Source: Methanobrevibacter sp. YE315 (lineage in GTDB: Archaea > Methanobacteriota > Methanobacteria > Methanobacteriales > Methanobacteriaceae). From it: a stretch of 64,000 bases of DNA. Made by a program: the position numbers and the translations under genes. The stretch spans positions 1,213,501-1,277,500 of the forward strand of contig NZ_CP010834.1 in the NCBI RefSeq assembly GCF_001548675.1, written 5' to 3'. This document shows positions 17,766-26,975 of the stretch, piece after piece. The notes below the pieces were generated by a model. The model had not been told where the DNA came from. It was given only the letters and a program-made list of their open reading frames with translations, and ran no database searches. Each line of letters begins with the position of its first letter. The stretch's first letter is position 1.

Positions 17766-18341
17766 ATGAACATCGAAGAAATTAAAGAAAATTATTATTT
17801 TGAGACATTGAATGAAAATCATGATTTAAGTAATTTTGATTGTGGTGACTATGATTTAAATGATTTTTTAAAAAATGATGCGTTTAAACAACAAAATGCA
17901 AATCCCAATACAACAAAAATTATAGTATGCAATAGAAAAATAATTGGATATGTTTCTCTTTTAACTGATACATTAATATTAAAAAACATTAACGATGAAA
18001 ATCTTAAAATGAAAATAAAAGGAAAATTAGGAGTAAAATCACAAAACAGAAATGTTCCTGCAGTTAAAATTGGAAGGTTAGCACTTGACAAAAGATTTTC
18101 AGGTGAGGGTTTAGGTAGCCATATATTAAGGAATATATTAAATAGTCTAAAGGAAATCTCTAAAAATCATATAGGATTCAAATTCATTGTTGTCGAAGGT
18201 TATGCGAAAGCTTTTAATTTTTATGTTACAAAAAACGGATTTGAACATTTAAACAAGGATAGTGAAAAAGTGAAAGATATAGATTTCATTTCTCAACGAG
18301 ACCCAACAAAAAGATTTTACATTTATTTAGATTTAGAATAA
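17766..18341 (+). CDS. TacT-like GNAT acetyltransferase (possible toxin)
   Basis: The first 40 residues contain HDLSNFDCGDYDLNDFLKNDA, close to the FxCGxxxLNxFLxxxA block of GNAT toxins and relatives. The acetyl-CoA part has VKIGRLALDKRFSGEGLG at about residue 100, with the (R/Q)xxGxG-like loop as SGEGLG. Length 191 suits this family. TacT-type enzymes acetylate aminoacyl-tRNA; that activity is inferred here. A 54-codon ORF ends ten bases downstream on the opposite strand. No DUF1778/RHH-type antitoxin is seen upstream. Confidence 0.7.
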   Translation: MNIEEIKENYYFETLNENHDLSNFDCGDYDLNDFLKNDAFKQQNANPNTTKIIVCNRKIIGYVSLLTDTLILKNINDENLKMKIKGKLGVKSQNRNVPAVKIGRLALDKRFSGEGLGSHILRNILNSLKEISKNHIGFKFIVVEGYAKAFNFYVTKNGFEHLNKDSEKVKDIDFISQRDPTKRFYIYLDLE

Positions 18342-18350
18342 ATTAAATAA

Positions 18351-18515
18351 CTATCTATTTTCAGGAGGTTCATCCCAAAAATAAACAATTCTTTGCTCTT
18401 TCATTTTTTTAGCTAGTTCTTTCTGTTTTTCTGTAGGTGGATCAAGCATATGATTTAAAAATTCTGTTGCTTCATCCCCATACAATTCAGGAGTATCACC
18501 AATAGGTTTTGCCAT
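18351..18515 (-). CDS. 54-residue small protein convergent with the GNAT gene
   Basis: Reading the reverse strand from the ATG at 18515 gives 54 codons ending in TAG. The product starts MAKPIGDTPELYGDEATEFL, continues with a PPTEKQKE turn and a basic helix, and ends WDEPPENR. From memory, short proteins beginning (A)KPI-x-TP-L-x-G-x-A-x-x-F are common beside GNAT or toxin genes in bacteria. GAGG-like pairing upstream is supplied by the revcomp of tacctc five bases before the ATG. An antitoxin role is inference; the convergent arrangement is atypical. Confidence 0.6.
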   Translation of the reverse strand: MAKPIGDTPELYGDEATEFLNHMLDPPTEKQKELAKKMKEQRIVYFWDEPPENR

Positions 18516-18646
18516 AATAATACCTCTTATATTCAGCTAAATATTAATCTAAGAATTATTATTAATAAACTTTGCTTTTTAAACGCTGCTAAATTGATTT
18601 AAGAGTGAAAAATTGTTTTAAAAAAAACCATATTATTTAAAGTTAA

Positions 18647-19159
18647 CTATTTTTTCAGTTTTGGAGTCCACAAGTCGAATTCTTTAATTAATGGAGGAAT
18701 ACCTGAATCATGATAGGTTTCAAGATAACCTTCCTCGCTAATGATTTTCTCATCACTTCCGATTGCGGAGTTAAAAAATTCCAAAATTCCACGGTTTCTG
18801 ATTACCGTGTGTTTTGGCTTAAAAGTAGATGACCATATATAAAAGACTTTAAAAACAGTATCCGGATGATATCCTCCACCCAAATCGATTGCAAGCACAT
18901 CGCATGACTGAGCAATCTTAAAAACTTCAGCAATAACTTCATGTAAGCGGACATCACCTGAAATAAAAGTCACATCCAACTTTGCCATTTCATCGGTTGC
19001 CTCCGGTGAATTGTCTATAGCTATCACATTGCAGTCACTTGGAAGCAATCTGGTTGTCCCACCGGTATGGCAACCCAGTTCGATAACTGTATCGCCTGAC
19101 TCAACCAAATCGAGCAGATCATTCCTGTAATTTTTAACATCATAGCTGAGTTTAATCAT
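18647..19159 (-). CDS. SAM-dependent methyltransferase-like protein
   Basis: A class I SAM fold is indicated by VIELGCHTGGTTRLLP (motif I), an acidic NVIAIDNSPEA (motif II) and DVLAIDLGGGYHPD (motif IV region). I use the ATG at 19159, which overlaps the pantoate kinase stop codon, rather than one five codons upstream. About 170 residues, small for the class. Substrate unknown; coupling to pantoate kinase is seen only as gene overlap. Confidence 0.75.
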   Translation of the reverse strand: MIKLSYDVKNYRNDLLDLVESGDTVIELGCHTGGTTRLLPSDCNVIAIDNSPEATDEMAKLDVTFISGDVRLHEVIAEVFKIAQSCDVLAIDLGGGYHPDTVFKVFYIWSSTFKPKHTVIRNRGILEFFNSAIGSDEKIISEEGYLETYHDSGIPPLIKEFDLWTPKLKK

Positions 19160-19994
19160 GAACAATCCCAACATTGTTAAGTTTATCTATATGCAAGCCT
19201 TCAATGTTTAAAGTTTTGAATGCATCTTCATTATATGCGAATGCAAATACCGTATTTCCAAGCATTGCCATTGAACTACCTAAAATATTGTCCAAAGAAT
19301 TAAAATAATAAACCAATTCTTTGACTTCACCAGACATTAATTCTGTTTCATTGGCAAATCTATTTGAAAAGTCAAGGAAATTTTTTAAGCTTGGGTCTTT
19401 CTTGAAAAGTTCCCAATATTTAATGCCTGAATCAGAAATAGCTTTCTTATGAATTGGATCTTGAATGATGCTTGAGGTTTCAATCTCACCGAAGGTTTTC
19501 CAGGCAATATAAACATCATGCTCAAAGGATTCTATCTCACCGATTCCCGGAGCACCAGGCCTTGTCCTTAAAACCAAACCGTGACCAGTTTGTGCTATCA
19601 CATCACCCAAACCTGCACCCAAATTAACTTCAGCCATGTGAGCTATTTGCCCACACAAATCCTTAGGATATCCCAAATCCAAAAATTCATTTAAAGCCAG
19701 AGTCAAGCTTAATGCCGAAGCGGCAGATGTTCCAAAACCAGCACCGATTGGAAGGCCAATCTCCTGTACAATCTTAAAATCATTGCTTTCAAGGTTCAGA
19801 ATATTTAATATTTCCCTTATTATTGTGTCATCGCCCTGATTAACTTCATAATCAAAACTGTCGGACTCAAGAATTGTAGTCCTGACACCATCAGATACTA
19901 GAAACCCGACTCCACAAGATCCGTTTTTCAATTTGGAATCATGATTTTCAATATTGAAAAAACCAGTAATATGTCCCGGAACAAAAACACTCAT
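19152..19994 (-). CDS. Pantoate kinase (archaeal GHMP kinase)
   Basis: The protein begins VFVPGHITGFF and carries the GHMP ATP loop PIGAGFGTSAASAL near residue 90. ARTRPGAPG-like text (LRTRPGAPGIGE) and 280 residues match the archaeal pantoate kinase family. This enzyme phosphorylates pantoate before phosphopantothenate synthetase acts, replacing the bacterial PanC/PanK order in CoA synthesis. The ketopantoate-reductase-like gene at 2945 could supply the substrate. Confidence 0.9.
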   Translation of the reverse strand: MSVFVPGHITGFFNIENHDSKLKNGSCGVGFLVSDGVRTTILESDSFDYEVNQGDDTIIREILNILNLESNDFKIVQEIGLPIGAGFGTSAASALSLTLALNEFLDLGYPKDLCGQIAHMAEVNLGAGLGDVIAQTGHGLVLRTRPGAPGIGEIESFEHDVYIAWKTFGEIETSSIIQDPIHKKAISDSGIKYWELFKKDPSLKNFLDFSNRFANETELMSGEVKELVYYFNSLDNILGSSMAMLGNTVFAFAYNEDAFKTLNIEGLHIDKLNNVGIVHD

Positions 19995-20053
19995 AATAAT
20001 CAGTAAGTTAAATGAATATTTAATAGTTATTGAATATTACATCAATACGCGAA

Positions 20054-20560
20054 TCATTCTTCAATCCACAATCCTACGGTATCCTTTACATTATAAACTT
20101 CTGAGCCTGGAATTGAAAGACCTTTTTTTATATCTGCACCAACGCATAATTTAGATAAATCCTTAATGCTTTTTCCAAAGCCAGATCCTTCATGGGTTAC
20201 AAATGGCTTAACAACTTTTCCGGTGAAATCTAGCTGTTCCAACTGAGTGAACATCGGCATCGGAAGTGTTCCCCACCAATTTGGAAAACCAATATAAACA
20301 GTATCATATCCTTCAAGACCTTCCAAAGATTCTTTAATTTTAGGTCTTGAATTCATTTGCTCTTCCTTTTTAGCGATTTCGATACATTCCATATAATCCT
20401 CAGGATATTCAACTTCAGGTTCAACCTTGAACAAATCGGCACCGGTAAATTCCTGTATAAACTCAGCAATCACCTCAGTATTTCCTTTTTCAATGTTCTT
20501 AAGTTCTCCACCGAAGTAATTTTCACCAGCTCTTGAAAAATAGATAACAATATCAGACAT
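20054..20560 (-). CDS. Flavodoxin
   Basis: A 168-residue protein beginning DIVIYFSRAGEN, the FMN phosphate loop region, followed by VYIGFPNWWGTLPMP, the aromatic FMN stacking loop, and PFVTHEGSGFGKS. This is the flavodoxin_4-type group. It lies 41 bases after the F420H2 oxidase gene on the same strand, so it may be co-expressed with it as an electron carrier. The partner is inferred from location only. Confidence 0.9.
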   Translation of the reverse strand: MSDIVIYFSRAGENYFGGELKNIEKGNTEVIAEFIQEFTGADLFKVEPEVEYPEDYMECIEIAKKEEQMNSRPKIKESLEGLEGYDTVYIGFPNWWGTLPMPMFTQLEQLDFTGKVVKPFVTHEGSGFGKSIKDLSKLCVGADIKKGLSIPGSEVYNVKDTVGLWIEE

Positions 20561-20601
20561 ACAAAAAACCTCAAATAAAAAAAAAGAAAGAATAATTAAG
20601 A

Positions 20602-21825
20602 TTATTCTTTAATAGAACGTGCGAGTTCGGCACCTTTTTCAAATGCTTCAGCCAAAACATCCTCATCAGGTACAAACAATACATCCAATGTATCGGTTAC
20701 GGTGAACCCTGCTTCTTCCAAATCTCTTTGGAGTTTTGCAATAGCTCCACCACCCCATCCTTTGGATGAGAATATCAATGCACTTTTCTCACTGCCGGTT
20801 CCTTTGAAGTTTACACAATCCAGCCAGTACATCATGTTACCGATTCTTGGGAACGGCTTGTTCATCATTGTAGGAGCACCTAATGCAATGGCTTTAGAGT
20901 CCAAAATATCTGTAATCACATCATCAGGACCGTCTTCCTGCATAAAGTACATTGCAACTTCCACACCTTCGCTCATTATACCTTCAGCGATTTGATATGC
21001 TAATTTTTCGGTTGAATGGTGCATGGTGTCAAAAATTACAGTAATCTTGTCTTTGCATACGCCTGAACCCCATTCGGTATATTTTTCTACGATAGGTGCA
21101 GGATTTTTCCAGATTTGACCGTGACAGGGTGCAATCATTTTAATCTCATTGATTAAACCAGTTTCGGTTAATTCATTCAATTTCATTCTAAGCATTGGAG
21201 AGCCTAAAGTAACAAGGTTTGCATAGTATTTTTGCGCTTCCCTAAGCAAGTATTCTACATTATAGTCTTCATCAAACCTTTTGGAATGAGCTACATGCTG
21301 TCCGAATGCATCATTTGAGAATAAGATTCCCTCTTCAGCGAGCAGAGTGAACATGCTATCAGGCCAGTGAAGCATCGGTGCGGATACGAATTTCAAGGTT
21401 CTTCCACCGATATCCAATTCGTCGCCGGTTGCTACAGCATTAATTTCCAAATCTGAGAAATTGTGATATTGTGCTTCTAAAAATTTAATACAATTTGCAG
21501 AGGCATAAATTTCTGCATCAGGATTATATTTAGCAATAGTTTCTCTTAAAAATGTGGAATGATCCATTTCAGAATGGTTTTGAACAAATACGTCTATTTT
21601 GAATTCTTTTCCTTCTTGCTCAAAAGCATCCTTAACTCTTGCATCGAATTGTTCAAACATTCCCCTGTAAACATTATCAATCAATACGGTTTTTTCTTCA
21701 CCAAATACTAGATATGCATTATAAGTAGTACCTGGAATTCCATATCCATGGAAAGTTCTACTGTGCCAATGGATTACGCCAACCCAATAAACACCATCTG
21801 CCATCTTTACAGCTTTTGCTTTCAT
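20602..21825 (-). CDS. fprA: F420H2 oxidase / flavodiiron protein
   Basis: The metallo-beta-lactamase domain has the diiron motif HSEMDH near residue 85, then MLHWPDSMF and PCHGQIW carrying further ligands. Residues 255-400 form a flavodoxin domain (DTMHHSTEKLA, GAPTMMN, SKGWGGGA). FprA reduces O2 to water with reduced F420 in methanogens, protecting the cell from oxygen. Length 407 is normal. It precedes a flavodoxin gene and is divergent from the PHP-domain gene. Confidence 0.95.
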   Translation of the reverse strand: MKAKAVKMADGVYWVGVIHWHSRTFHGYGIPGTTYNAYLVFGEEKTVLIDNVYRGMFEQFDARVKDAFEQEGKEFKIDVFVQNHSEMDHSTFLRETIAKYNPDAEIYASANCIKFLEAQYHNFSDLEINAVATGDELDIGGRTLKFVSAPMLHWPDSMFTLLAEEGILFSNDAFGQHVAHSKRFDEDYNVEYLLREAQKYYANLVTLGSPMLRMKLNELTETGLINEIKMIAPCHGQIWKNPAPIVEKYTEWGSGVCKDKITVIFDTMHHSTEKLAYQIAEGIMSEGVEVAMYFMQEDGPDDVITDILDSKAIALGAPTMMNKPFPRIGNMMYWLDCVNFKGTGSEKSALIFSSKGWGGGAIAKLQRDLEEAGFTVTDTLDVLFVPDEDVLAEAFEKGAELARSIKE

Positions 21826-21914
21826 ATTTACTACCTCAAAAATATTTTAAGTTGTATAAATATATATTCTAGGTATTATATAAAATATTATATTTAATAT
21901 TAAGAGGTTATATT

Positions 21915-22580
21915 TTGAATAAAAGAATTGATTTACATATGCACAGTTTATTCAGTGACGGAGAATTACTGCCATCCGAACTTGCAAGAAGAGCTTTAAA
22001 ATTAGACCATGAGGCAATAGCTATTACAGACCATGTTGACTGGTCAAATGTTGATACAATCCCGGCAATTCAAGATGCAATTGACGACATCAATGCAAAC
22101 TGGGACATTACCGTTGTTTTAGGTGCTGAAGTTACCCATGCTCCATGCGAATCCATTGATGGAATAGCTGCAAGAGCAAAGGAGTTAGGTGCCAAAATTG
22201 TTGTAGTGCATGGAGAAACATTGAATGAACCTGTAACCCCTGGAACAAACAGAGCTGCAGTTGAATCAGAAAATGTTGATATATTAGGCCATCCTGGGTT
22301 AATAACTGTTGAAGAAGCAGAACTTGCAAAGGAAAATGACATTTATTTAGAGATTTCAGCCCGTAAAGGACATTGCCTTGGAAACGGTCATGTTGCTAAC
22401 ATTGCCCGTGAAGTTGGAAACAAATTGCTTGTCGATACAGACACCCACGCACCAAGTGACCTGATTACATTTGAAAAGTCATATGAAATTGCTTTAGGAG
22501 CAGGATTAACTCATGACGAAGCAATGAAGGCTCTTGTTGATAATCCCCGTGAACTTTTAAAAAATAAAGGTATTTTATGA
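21915..22580 (+). CDS. PHP-domain histidinol-phosphatase family protein
   Basis: The start codon is TTG at 21915, chosen because AGAGGT lies eight bases upstream and the protein then begins with [14 protein letters not shown], the first PHP metal motif. Further metal sites are ITDHVDW, VVHGE, ILGHPG and DTDTHAPSD. The 221 residues suit a small PHP phosphoesterase. Substrate may be histidinol phosphate or another phosphoester. Its stop overlaps the next gene (ATGA). Confidence 0.85.
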   Translation: MNKRIDLHMHSLFSDGELLPSELARRALKLDHEAIAITDHVDWSNVDTIPAIQDAIDDINANWDITVVLGAEVTHAPCESIDGIAARAKELGAKIVVVHGETLNEPVTPGTNRAAVESENVDILGHPGLITVEEAELAKENDIYLEISARKGHCLGNGHVANIAREVGNKLLVDTDTHAPSDLITFEKSYEIALGAGLTHDEAMKALVDNPRELLKNKGIL

Positions 22581-23041
22581 AGGCATCCAAACTTCTAAAA
22601 ATTATTCGTGAAAACTTAAAGGATTATCCTATTGAATATTTAAGGAATAAAGTTACTGATGAAAGATATAGGGATCCTCTAACCAAACAACTTGCAAAAT
22701 ATAACTCCAGTGTGTATGATGATATCTATAGTGTGGAAATTTCAGAGGATTTTGAAATAAACGATGACATTATAAGAAATATACGTTCTGACATCGGCTT
22801 TTATTTTGACAGGTATTCGGGTGGTGATGATGAAAACAAACGATTCACCGAAAACATTTCACTCTACCTGGCACTGATAGCCAAAAGGCCGCTTCATCCA
22901 TATAGTGAAGATAAAAAGGATGATGTATATTATTTCAATGGGGACTACTACTGCAAAGGCCGCATGAAATATATTCATGATAAAAAGTCACTTTGCAGAT
23001 ATTGCGTATGTAAAACTGTGGGTTTTAGCGGACTGTTCTAG
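22577..23041 (+). CDS. DUF2115 / UPF0305 family protein
   Basis: A 154-residue archaeal protein ending with CRYCVCKT, a cysteine cluster, after [13 protein letters not shown] and [16 protein letters not shown]. This is the DUF2115 pattern of methanogens. The ATG overlaps the PHP gene stop by four bases, so the two are coupled. The C-terminal cysteines could bind metal. Function unknown. Confidence 0.8.
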   Translation: MKASKLLKIIRENLKDYPIEYLRNKVTDERYRDPLTKQLAKYNSSVYDDIYSVEISEDFEINDDIIRNIRSDIGFYFDRYSGGDDENKRFTENISLYLALIAKRPLHPYSEDKKDDVYYFNGDYYCKGRMKYIHDKKSLCRYCVCKTVGFSGLF

Positions 23042-23184
23042 TAAAAAATAATATAGCTACACACATTTTCTCCTAAACAATGGCTTTACAGGTGTTTAAA
23101 AGATATATATGTTTATTTAACTATTTTTTCTTGTTTTCAAAAGCAATTTTACAATATCGCACAATTTTTAGTTTAATTAAAAAA

Positions 23185-23856
23185 TTAGTCATTTAAAACA
23201 TTATATTTTAAGATTAAATCTTTTTCCAATTGATATGAGTCAATTAACTCTAATTTTACTGCTTCATCCATAAGGTCAAATCCTTCACCGTCAAAGAAAG
23301 TCTTTGCATTTGCTCCCCCAACAATCATTGGAGCTACACAAATACTTATCTCATCAATTAAACCTGCCTTAATCATTGAAAAGTTTAAGGTAGACCCTCC
23401 TTCAAGCATTAGCTTTTCAATTCCTTCCTCATGCAGATAGCTCATTAATGCAACAAGATCAACCCGTTCACTTCCGCTCCAAAAGAATTTCACTCCACGA
23501 CTTTTGAATGTTTCATATTTTTCAGACTGTTTAAAATCATCCTTATATTCATTTGCACAGGCAATTATGGTTTTTGCATCAGAATTTGTAATTCTGGCAT
23601 CGATTGGAGTCCTGCATTTGCTGTCAACTACAACACGAACAGGATTATCCTCCGGTTTTGCATCAATCTTATGGACTGTAAGTCTTGGGTCATCAGCAAG
23701 TACGGTTCCAATTCCAACCATGATTCCGTCGCATTCTTTTCTTAGCTCATGAACCCTTTCAAGGTCCTTTTTGCCGGAGATATTTGAAGAACCAGTAGCT
23801 GTTGCAATCTTACCGTCCAAAGTCATTGCTGCATTCAATATTACATAAGGCCTCAT
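23185..23856 (-). CDS. arfC: Diamino-ribosylamino-pyrimidinone phosphate reductase (RibD C-terminal type)
   Basis: A 223-residue RibD_C/dihydrofolate-reductase-like protein: N-terminal VILNAAMTLDGKIAT, then GTVLADDPRLTVH, KLMLEGGSTLNFSM and CVAPMIVGG. Archaea use such a stand-alone reductase for the second step of riboflavin and F420-chromophore synthesis, reducing the ribose of the pyrimidine intermediate. It lies eight bases after the MraY-like gene at the end of a run that starts with metG. Confidence 0.92.
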   Translation of the reverse strand: MRPYVILNAAMTLDGKIATATGSSNISGKKDLERVHELRKECDGIMVGIGTVLADDPRLTVHKIDAKPEDNPVRVVVDSKCRTPIDARITNSDAKTIIACANEYKDDFKQSEKYETFKSRGVKFFWSGSERVDLVALMSYLHEEGIEKLMLEGGSTLNFSMIKAGLIDEISICVAPMIVGGANAKTFFDGEGFDLMDEAVKLELIDSYQLEKDLILKYNVLND

Positions 23857-23864
23857 TTGCTCAC

Positions 23865-24878
23865 CTAAATATGATAAAACATTTCTTTTATTTGTAAAAA
23901 GTTCATTAATGTTTGGTTTTCAATCATTCCCGGCATCATCAATGCAACAATAATACCGAGCAATCCGAATACTAAACCGATACCCCAGATTATTTTTACC
24001 GCATCCTTTTCAGAAATTGGTTTTCTTAAAATCAATCTGATTAATGATTTGAAACCCTGTTCCGGCCTGACCAATTTTCCTTCATCATTTAATTGTGTTG
24101 GTTTTTGCTGTTGACGGTTCATAAAACCGGCAGAATAGAATTTTAAAGCTGCATCAATAATATTCGGCATTAAAACAATGAATGCAATCAATTTTACCCT
24201 TCCAATAAATGCGATACAAACAATAGCTGCCCCAATAATCAGTGTACCTGTATCTCCAGGGAAGATTTTTGCAGGATATCTGTTATAATACAAGAATGCG
24301 ATTAATGCACCAAGCATACTCATGGAAATGATTGTTACATCATACTTTCCCAAAATGATACATGCAATTGTCAATGATGCCATTGAAATGACACCCAAAC
24401 CAGATTCGATTCCGTTTAAACCTGCAAGCATATTTGTCAAGTTAGATCCGATTGATAAAGCTATTGGAATAGTAATCAGATACAATAAACCTACATTCGG
24501 AGGTGCTGCCCAAATCAATGGAAGACCTGCCAGGAACAGCAAGAAGAACTTTTCCTTTGAGGATAGGGCAAGCAAATCATCTACGATTCCAATAATACCC
24601 ACTAACAATATTACAATCAGAACTATACATAATTTAGCTGTCAATATGTCATGCATATATATTCCGGAAAACATTCCAATTATAAAACCAAATAATATTC
24701 CAAATCCGCCCATTTCAGCAACAACGGGCCTCCATGACTTGTGAATGTCCTTTCCGACAATGTCAGCATCTTCAAGTTTTTTAATAATTCTGGGCATAGT
24801 CAATCTGGTTACAAAAAAAGATAGTAAACCACAGATTAAAGCTATGGCATATAAAGGAAGTTGTGGTAAAATCATCAT
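23865..24878 (-). CDS. MraY/GPT-like glycosyl-1-phosphate transferase
   Basis: A 337-residue polytopic protein with the MraY/WecA-family signatures VGIIGIVDDLLALSSKEK, NLTNMLAGLNGIESGLG and FPGDTGTL. These enzymes move a sugar-phosphate from a UDP-sugar to a polyprenyl phosphate in the membrane. In Methanobacteriales this suits pseudomurein or N-glycan precursor synthesis; which one is not determined by the sequence. A UppS-type polyprenyl synthase is encoded at 46468. Confidence 0.9.
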   Translation of the reverse strand: MMILPQLPLYAIALICGLLSFFVTRLTMPRIIKKLEDADIVGKDIHKSWRPVVAEMGGFGILFGFIIGMFSGIYMHDILTAKLCIVLIVILLVGIIGIVDDLLALSSKEKFFLLFLAGLPLIWAAPPNVGLLYLITIPIALSIGSNLTNMLAGLNGIESGLGVISMASLTIACIILGKYDVTIISMSMLGALIAFLYYNRYPAKIFPGDTGTLIIGAAIVCIAFIGRVKLIAFIVLMPNIIDAALKFYSAGFMNRQQQKPTQLNDEGKLVRPEQGFKSLIRLILRKPISEKDAVKIIWGIGLVFGLLGIIVALMMPGMIENQTLMNFLQIKEMFYHI

Positions 24879-24914
24879 ATTAAATTATATGACACTCATT
24901 ATTAAAAAAAGTAA

Positions 24915-25379
24915 TTATTTTTTGTTTAAAATATAGTAAACACTTCTAAGTGGCATATCTAATTTCTCAGCTATCTGCTTTGCAGATAATCCTTCACTTT
25001 GAAGTCGTTTTACCTCACTGTGATCATGTTTTCTTTTCCTATTATCAAAAGTGGCATCGCTTTTTTTAAGCAGGTAATAAACCCTATTAAGCGTAATGCC
25101 CATTTCTTGAGATATTTCTTTTGCAGACAAACCTTCATTAGACAATCTTAAAACTTCAAATTCCGCGCCGTTAGTCTTTGATTTGGCTCCCCAGTTATAC
25201 TTCTTCTTAACCTTAATATGCAGCTCACTTAATGCATCAATATATGTTGAAGAGGTTCTATCATACACACTGGGAGGGCAGGTGATTTCAACCAGACTAG
25301 GATACTTTTCTATTAAATCAACAATCATTGCAGATGTTAACGTTTTTGACATATGAACAGTTGTGACATCTTCATCCAT
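24915..25379 (-). CDS. DUF1699-like domain with two HTH repeats
   Basis: The first 70 residues (VTTVHMSK, then EITCPPSVYDRTSSTYIDAL and IKVKKKYNWG) resemble DUF1699. Two consecutive helix-turn-helix units follow, each beginning EVxRLxxEGLSAKxI and ending RVYYLL or SVYYIL, about 48 residues apart. They are clearly an internal duplication of a resolvase-like HTH. A DNA-binding regulator is likely. It lies seven bases after the DUF530-like gene, downstream of metG. Targets unknown. Confidence 0.7.
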   Translation of the reverse strand: MDEDVTTVHMSKTLTSAMIVDLIEKYPSLVEITCPPSVYDRTSSTYIDALSELHIKVKKKYNWGAKSKTNGAEFEVLRLSNEGLSAKEISQEMGITLNRVYYLLKKSDATFDNRKRKHDHSEVKRLQSEGLSAKQIAEKLDMPLRSVYYILNKK

Positions 25380-25386
25380 ATAATCA

Positions 25387-26964
25387 CTATTTTTTAATTA
25401 GTTCTAAAAATCTCTTTGATTTATCGCTTTTCGGATTTTTAATATGGTCAATATGCTTAATTTCCTTTTTTATTCTGGATTCATTAATATTGAATGCATT
25501 GCTGATGTTTTCAAGAGGAATATTTGAATTTTCATATATCAAAGCAGCTCCAAGCGCAACATAATTAAATTGAATATTAGAATTTCTAATCTGCTTTTCA
25601 AATTGGAATTTCTCATATAAAAGCAAGTCCATTTCAGGAACAGGAATAATCTTGATATCAGTAAAATTATTTAAAGTTTCAATTATGTCAGTATAGTCCA
25701 TCTGGAATACCTTTCTTTGTTCCCTATCCAATTCAACCCGTATATATGGGAATGGTCCGTTTTCAATTCTGCGTGAATTATTGGAAGTTGTCAGGTAATA
25801 TCTGAAGATGTCCCAAATTATTAAGGTAGCTGCAATATTTACAAAAGTGTTCTTATAGATATTATCTCTCACTTTCAAATCACGTCTAAGAGACCTTTTC
25901 ATCTTTCCAAACTTATCAAAGTATCCGAATTTTATAAATTCCTCTTCAATTTTTGATTTTCTCCAAGAATCGATTGCATCCAAATCATATTTGTCAATGT
26001 AGTCCGGAGTTTGATTTTCATATTCGGAAATAACCTCAAAATACTTATTTAATCTTTTAAAATCAGTCAAGTTTCTTTTTAATATATCCTCTTTAATGTT
26101 TTCAATTATTTCCTCAGCATATCTGACGTAGGCAAGGGCCAGTGCAGTTCTTGCATGCTTATCATCAATTATTGCGGGTTTGGTTCTATTAAGTCTTAAA
26201 ACTTCAATTCTTACATTGGTACCATATATTCGTCTGACTTCCTCTTCATAGCTGTTAACGAATTCAGAACCTAAAGTAATGTTCTTTCTAATTAGGCGAT
26301 TATTTTTATCTCTGAATTTTATAACAAGAGAAACAGTATTTACAACACCTTTACGCTCTTGTTTAAGTATGTTCAAAACTTTCTTAAAGGATTCCTTACC
26401 ATAGCCACACAATTCACTTCTTAAAACCATATAGTTACCGGATAAAGGCAAATAAGGTATAATTTCAACCCTGTATGTAGCTTCCTTTTTGATTTTAAAT
26501 GTAAATCCTTTACTGCCGCAGCTGCATTTGGATTCCATTTGTTTATATTCATCAATAGTATATTTCTTATAACAGGAATTGCATTTCAAATATCCGAACT
26601 GATTCAAATTACCGATAGCTATCTTATGTGAATCAATTGCTGATTTAACCCTATCTAAAATATTTTTCTTGGCATTTGCCTTCATTCTAAAAATCTGATT
26701 ATGGCGACTGCTTTCTCCAACTTCTTCCACCACCACATCAGAAACGGATTTGGTCCCATATTTATTTAAGGCAGTGAAAGGGGTTGTGTACCCCTGTGCA
26801 TCCATATCATCCTTTAATTTTTGCAAATGGTTTAGTCTGTCATCTAATTTAAAGTAAAGGCTTTTGAAATTTTCAAAATCTTCAATATTCTCTAAGCTAA
26901 TCGAATCATTTGAAATTTCTTTCAGATAGCTCTCGGCTCTATTTACCAGGACAGACTCTTGCAT
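25387..26964 (-). CDS. Conserved archaeal protein, probably DUF530
   Basis: A 525-residue protein with a zinc-ribbon-like region at about residues 128-150 (CNSCYKKY, then SKCSCGSKGF). The remainder is basic and helical, ending in a segment like a TFIIB/cyclin-type repeat (FNYVALGAALIYENSNIPLENISNAF). I recall proteins of this length and position next to metG in methanogens as DUF530, but this is from memory. Starts 11 bases after metG. Function unknown; RNA or transcription work is a weak guess from the fold hints. Confidence 0.6.
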   Translation of the reverse strand: MQESVLVNRAESYLKEISNDSISLENIEDFENFKSLYFKLDDRLNHLQKLKDDMDAQGYTTPFTALNKYGTKSVSDVVVEEVGESSRHNQIFRMKANAKKNILDRVKSAIDSHKIAIGNLNQFGYLKCNSCYKKYTIDEYKQMESKCSCGSKGFTFKIKKEATYRVEIIPYLPLSGNYMVLRSELCGYGKESFKKVLNILKQERKGVVNTVSLVIKFRDKNNRLIRKNITLGSEFVNSYEEEVRRIYGTNVRIEVLRLNRTKPAIIDDKHARTALALAYVRYAEEIIENIKEDILKRNLTDFKRLNKYFEVISEYENQTPDYIDKYDLDAIDSWRKSKIEEEFIKFGYFDKFGKMKRSLRRDLKVRDNIYKNTFVNIAATLIIWDIFRYYLTTSNNSRRIENGPFPYIRVELDREQRKVFQMDYTDIIETLNNFTDIKIIPVPEMDLLLYEKFQFEKQIRNSNIQFNYVALGAALIYENSNIPLENISNAFNINESRIKKEIKHIDHIKNPKSDKSKRFLELIKK

Positions 26965-26975
26965 TTTAATCTAAT

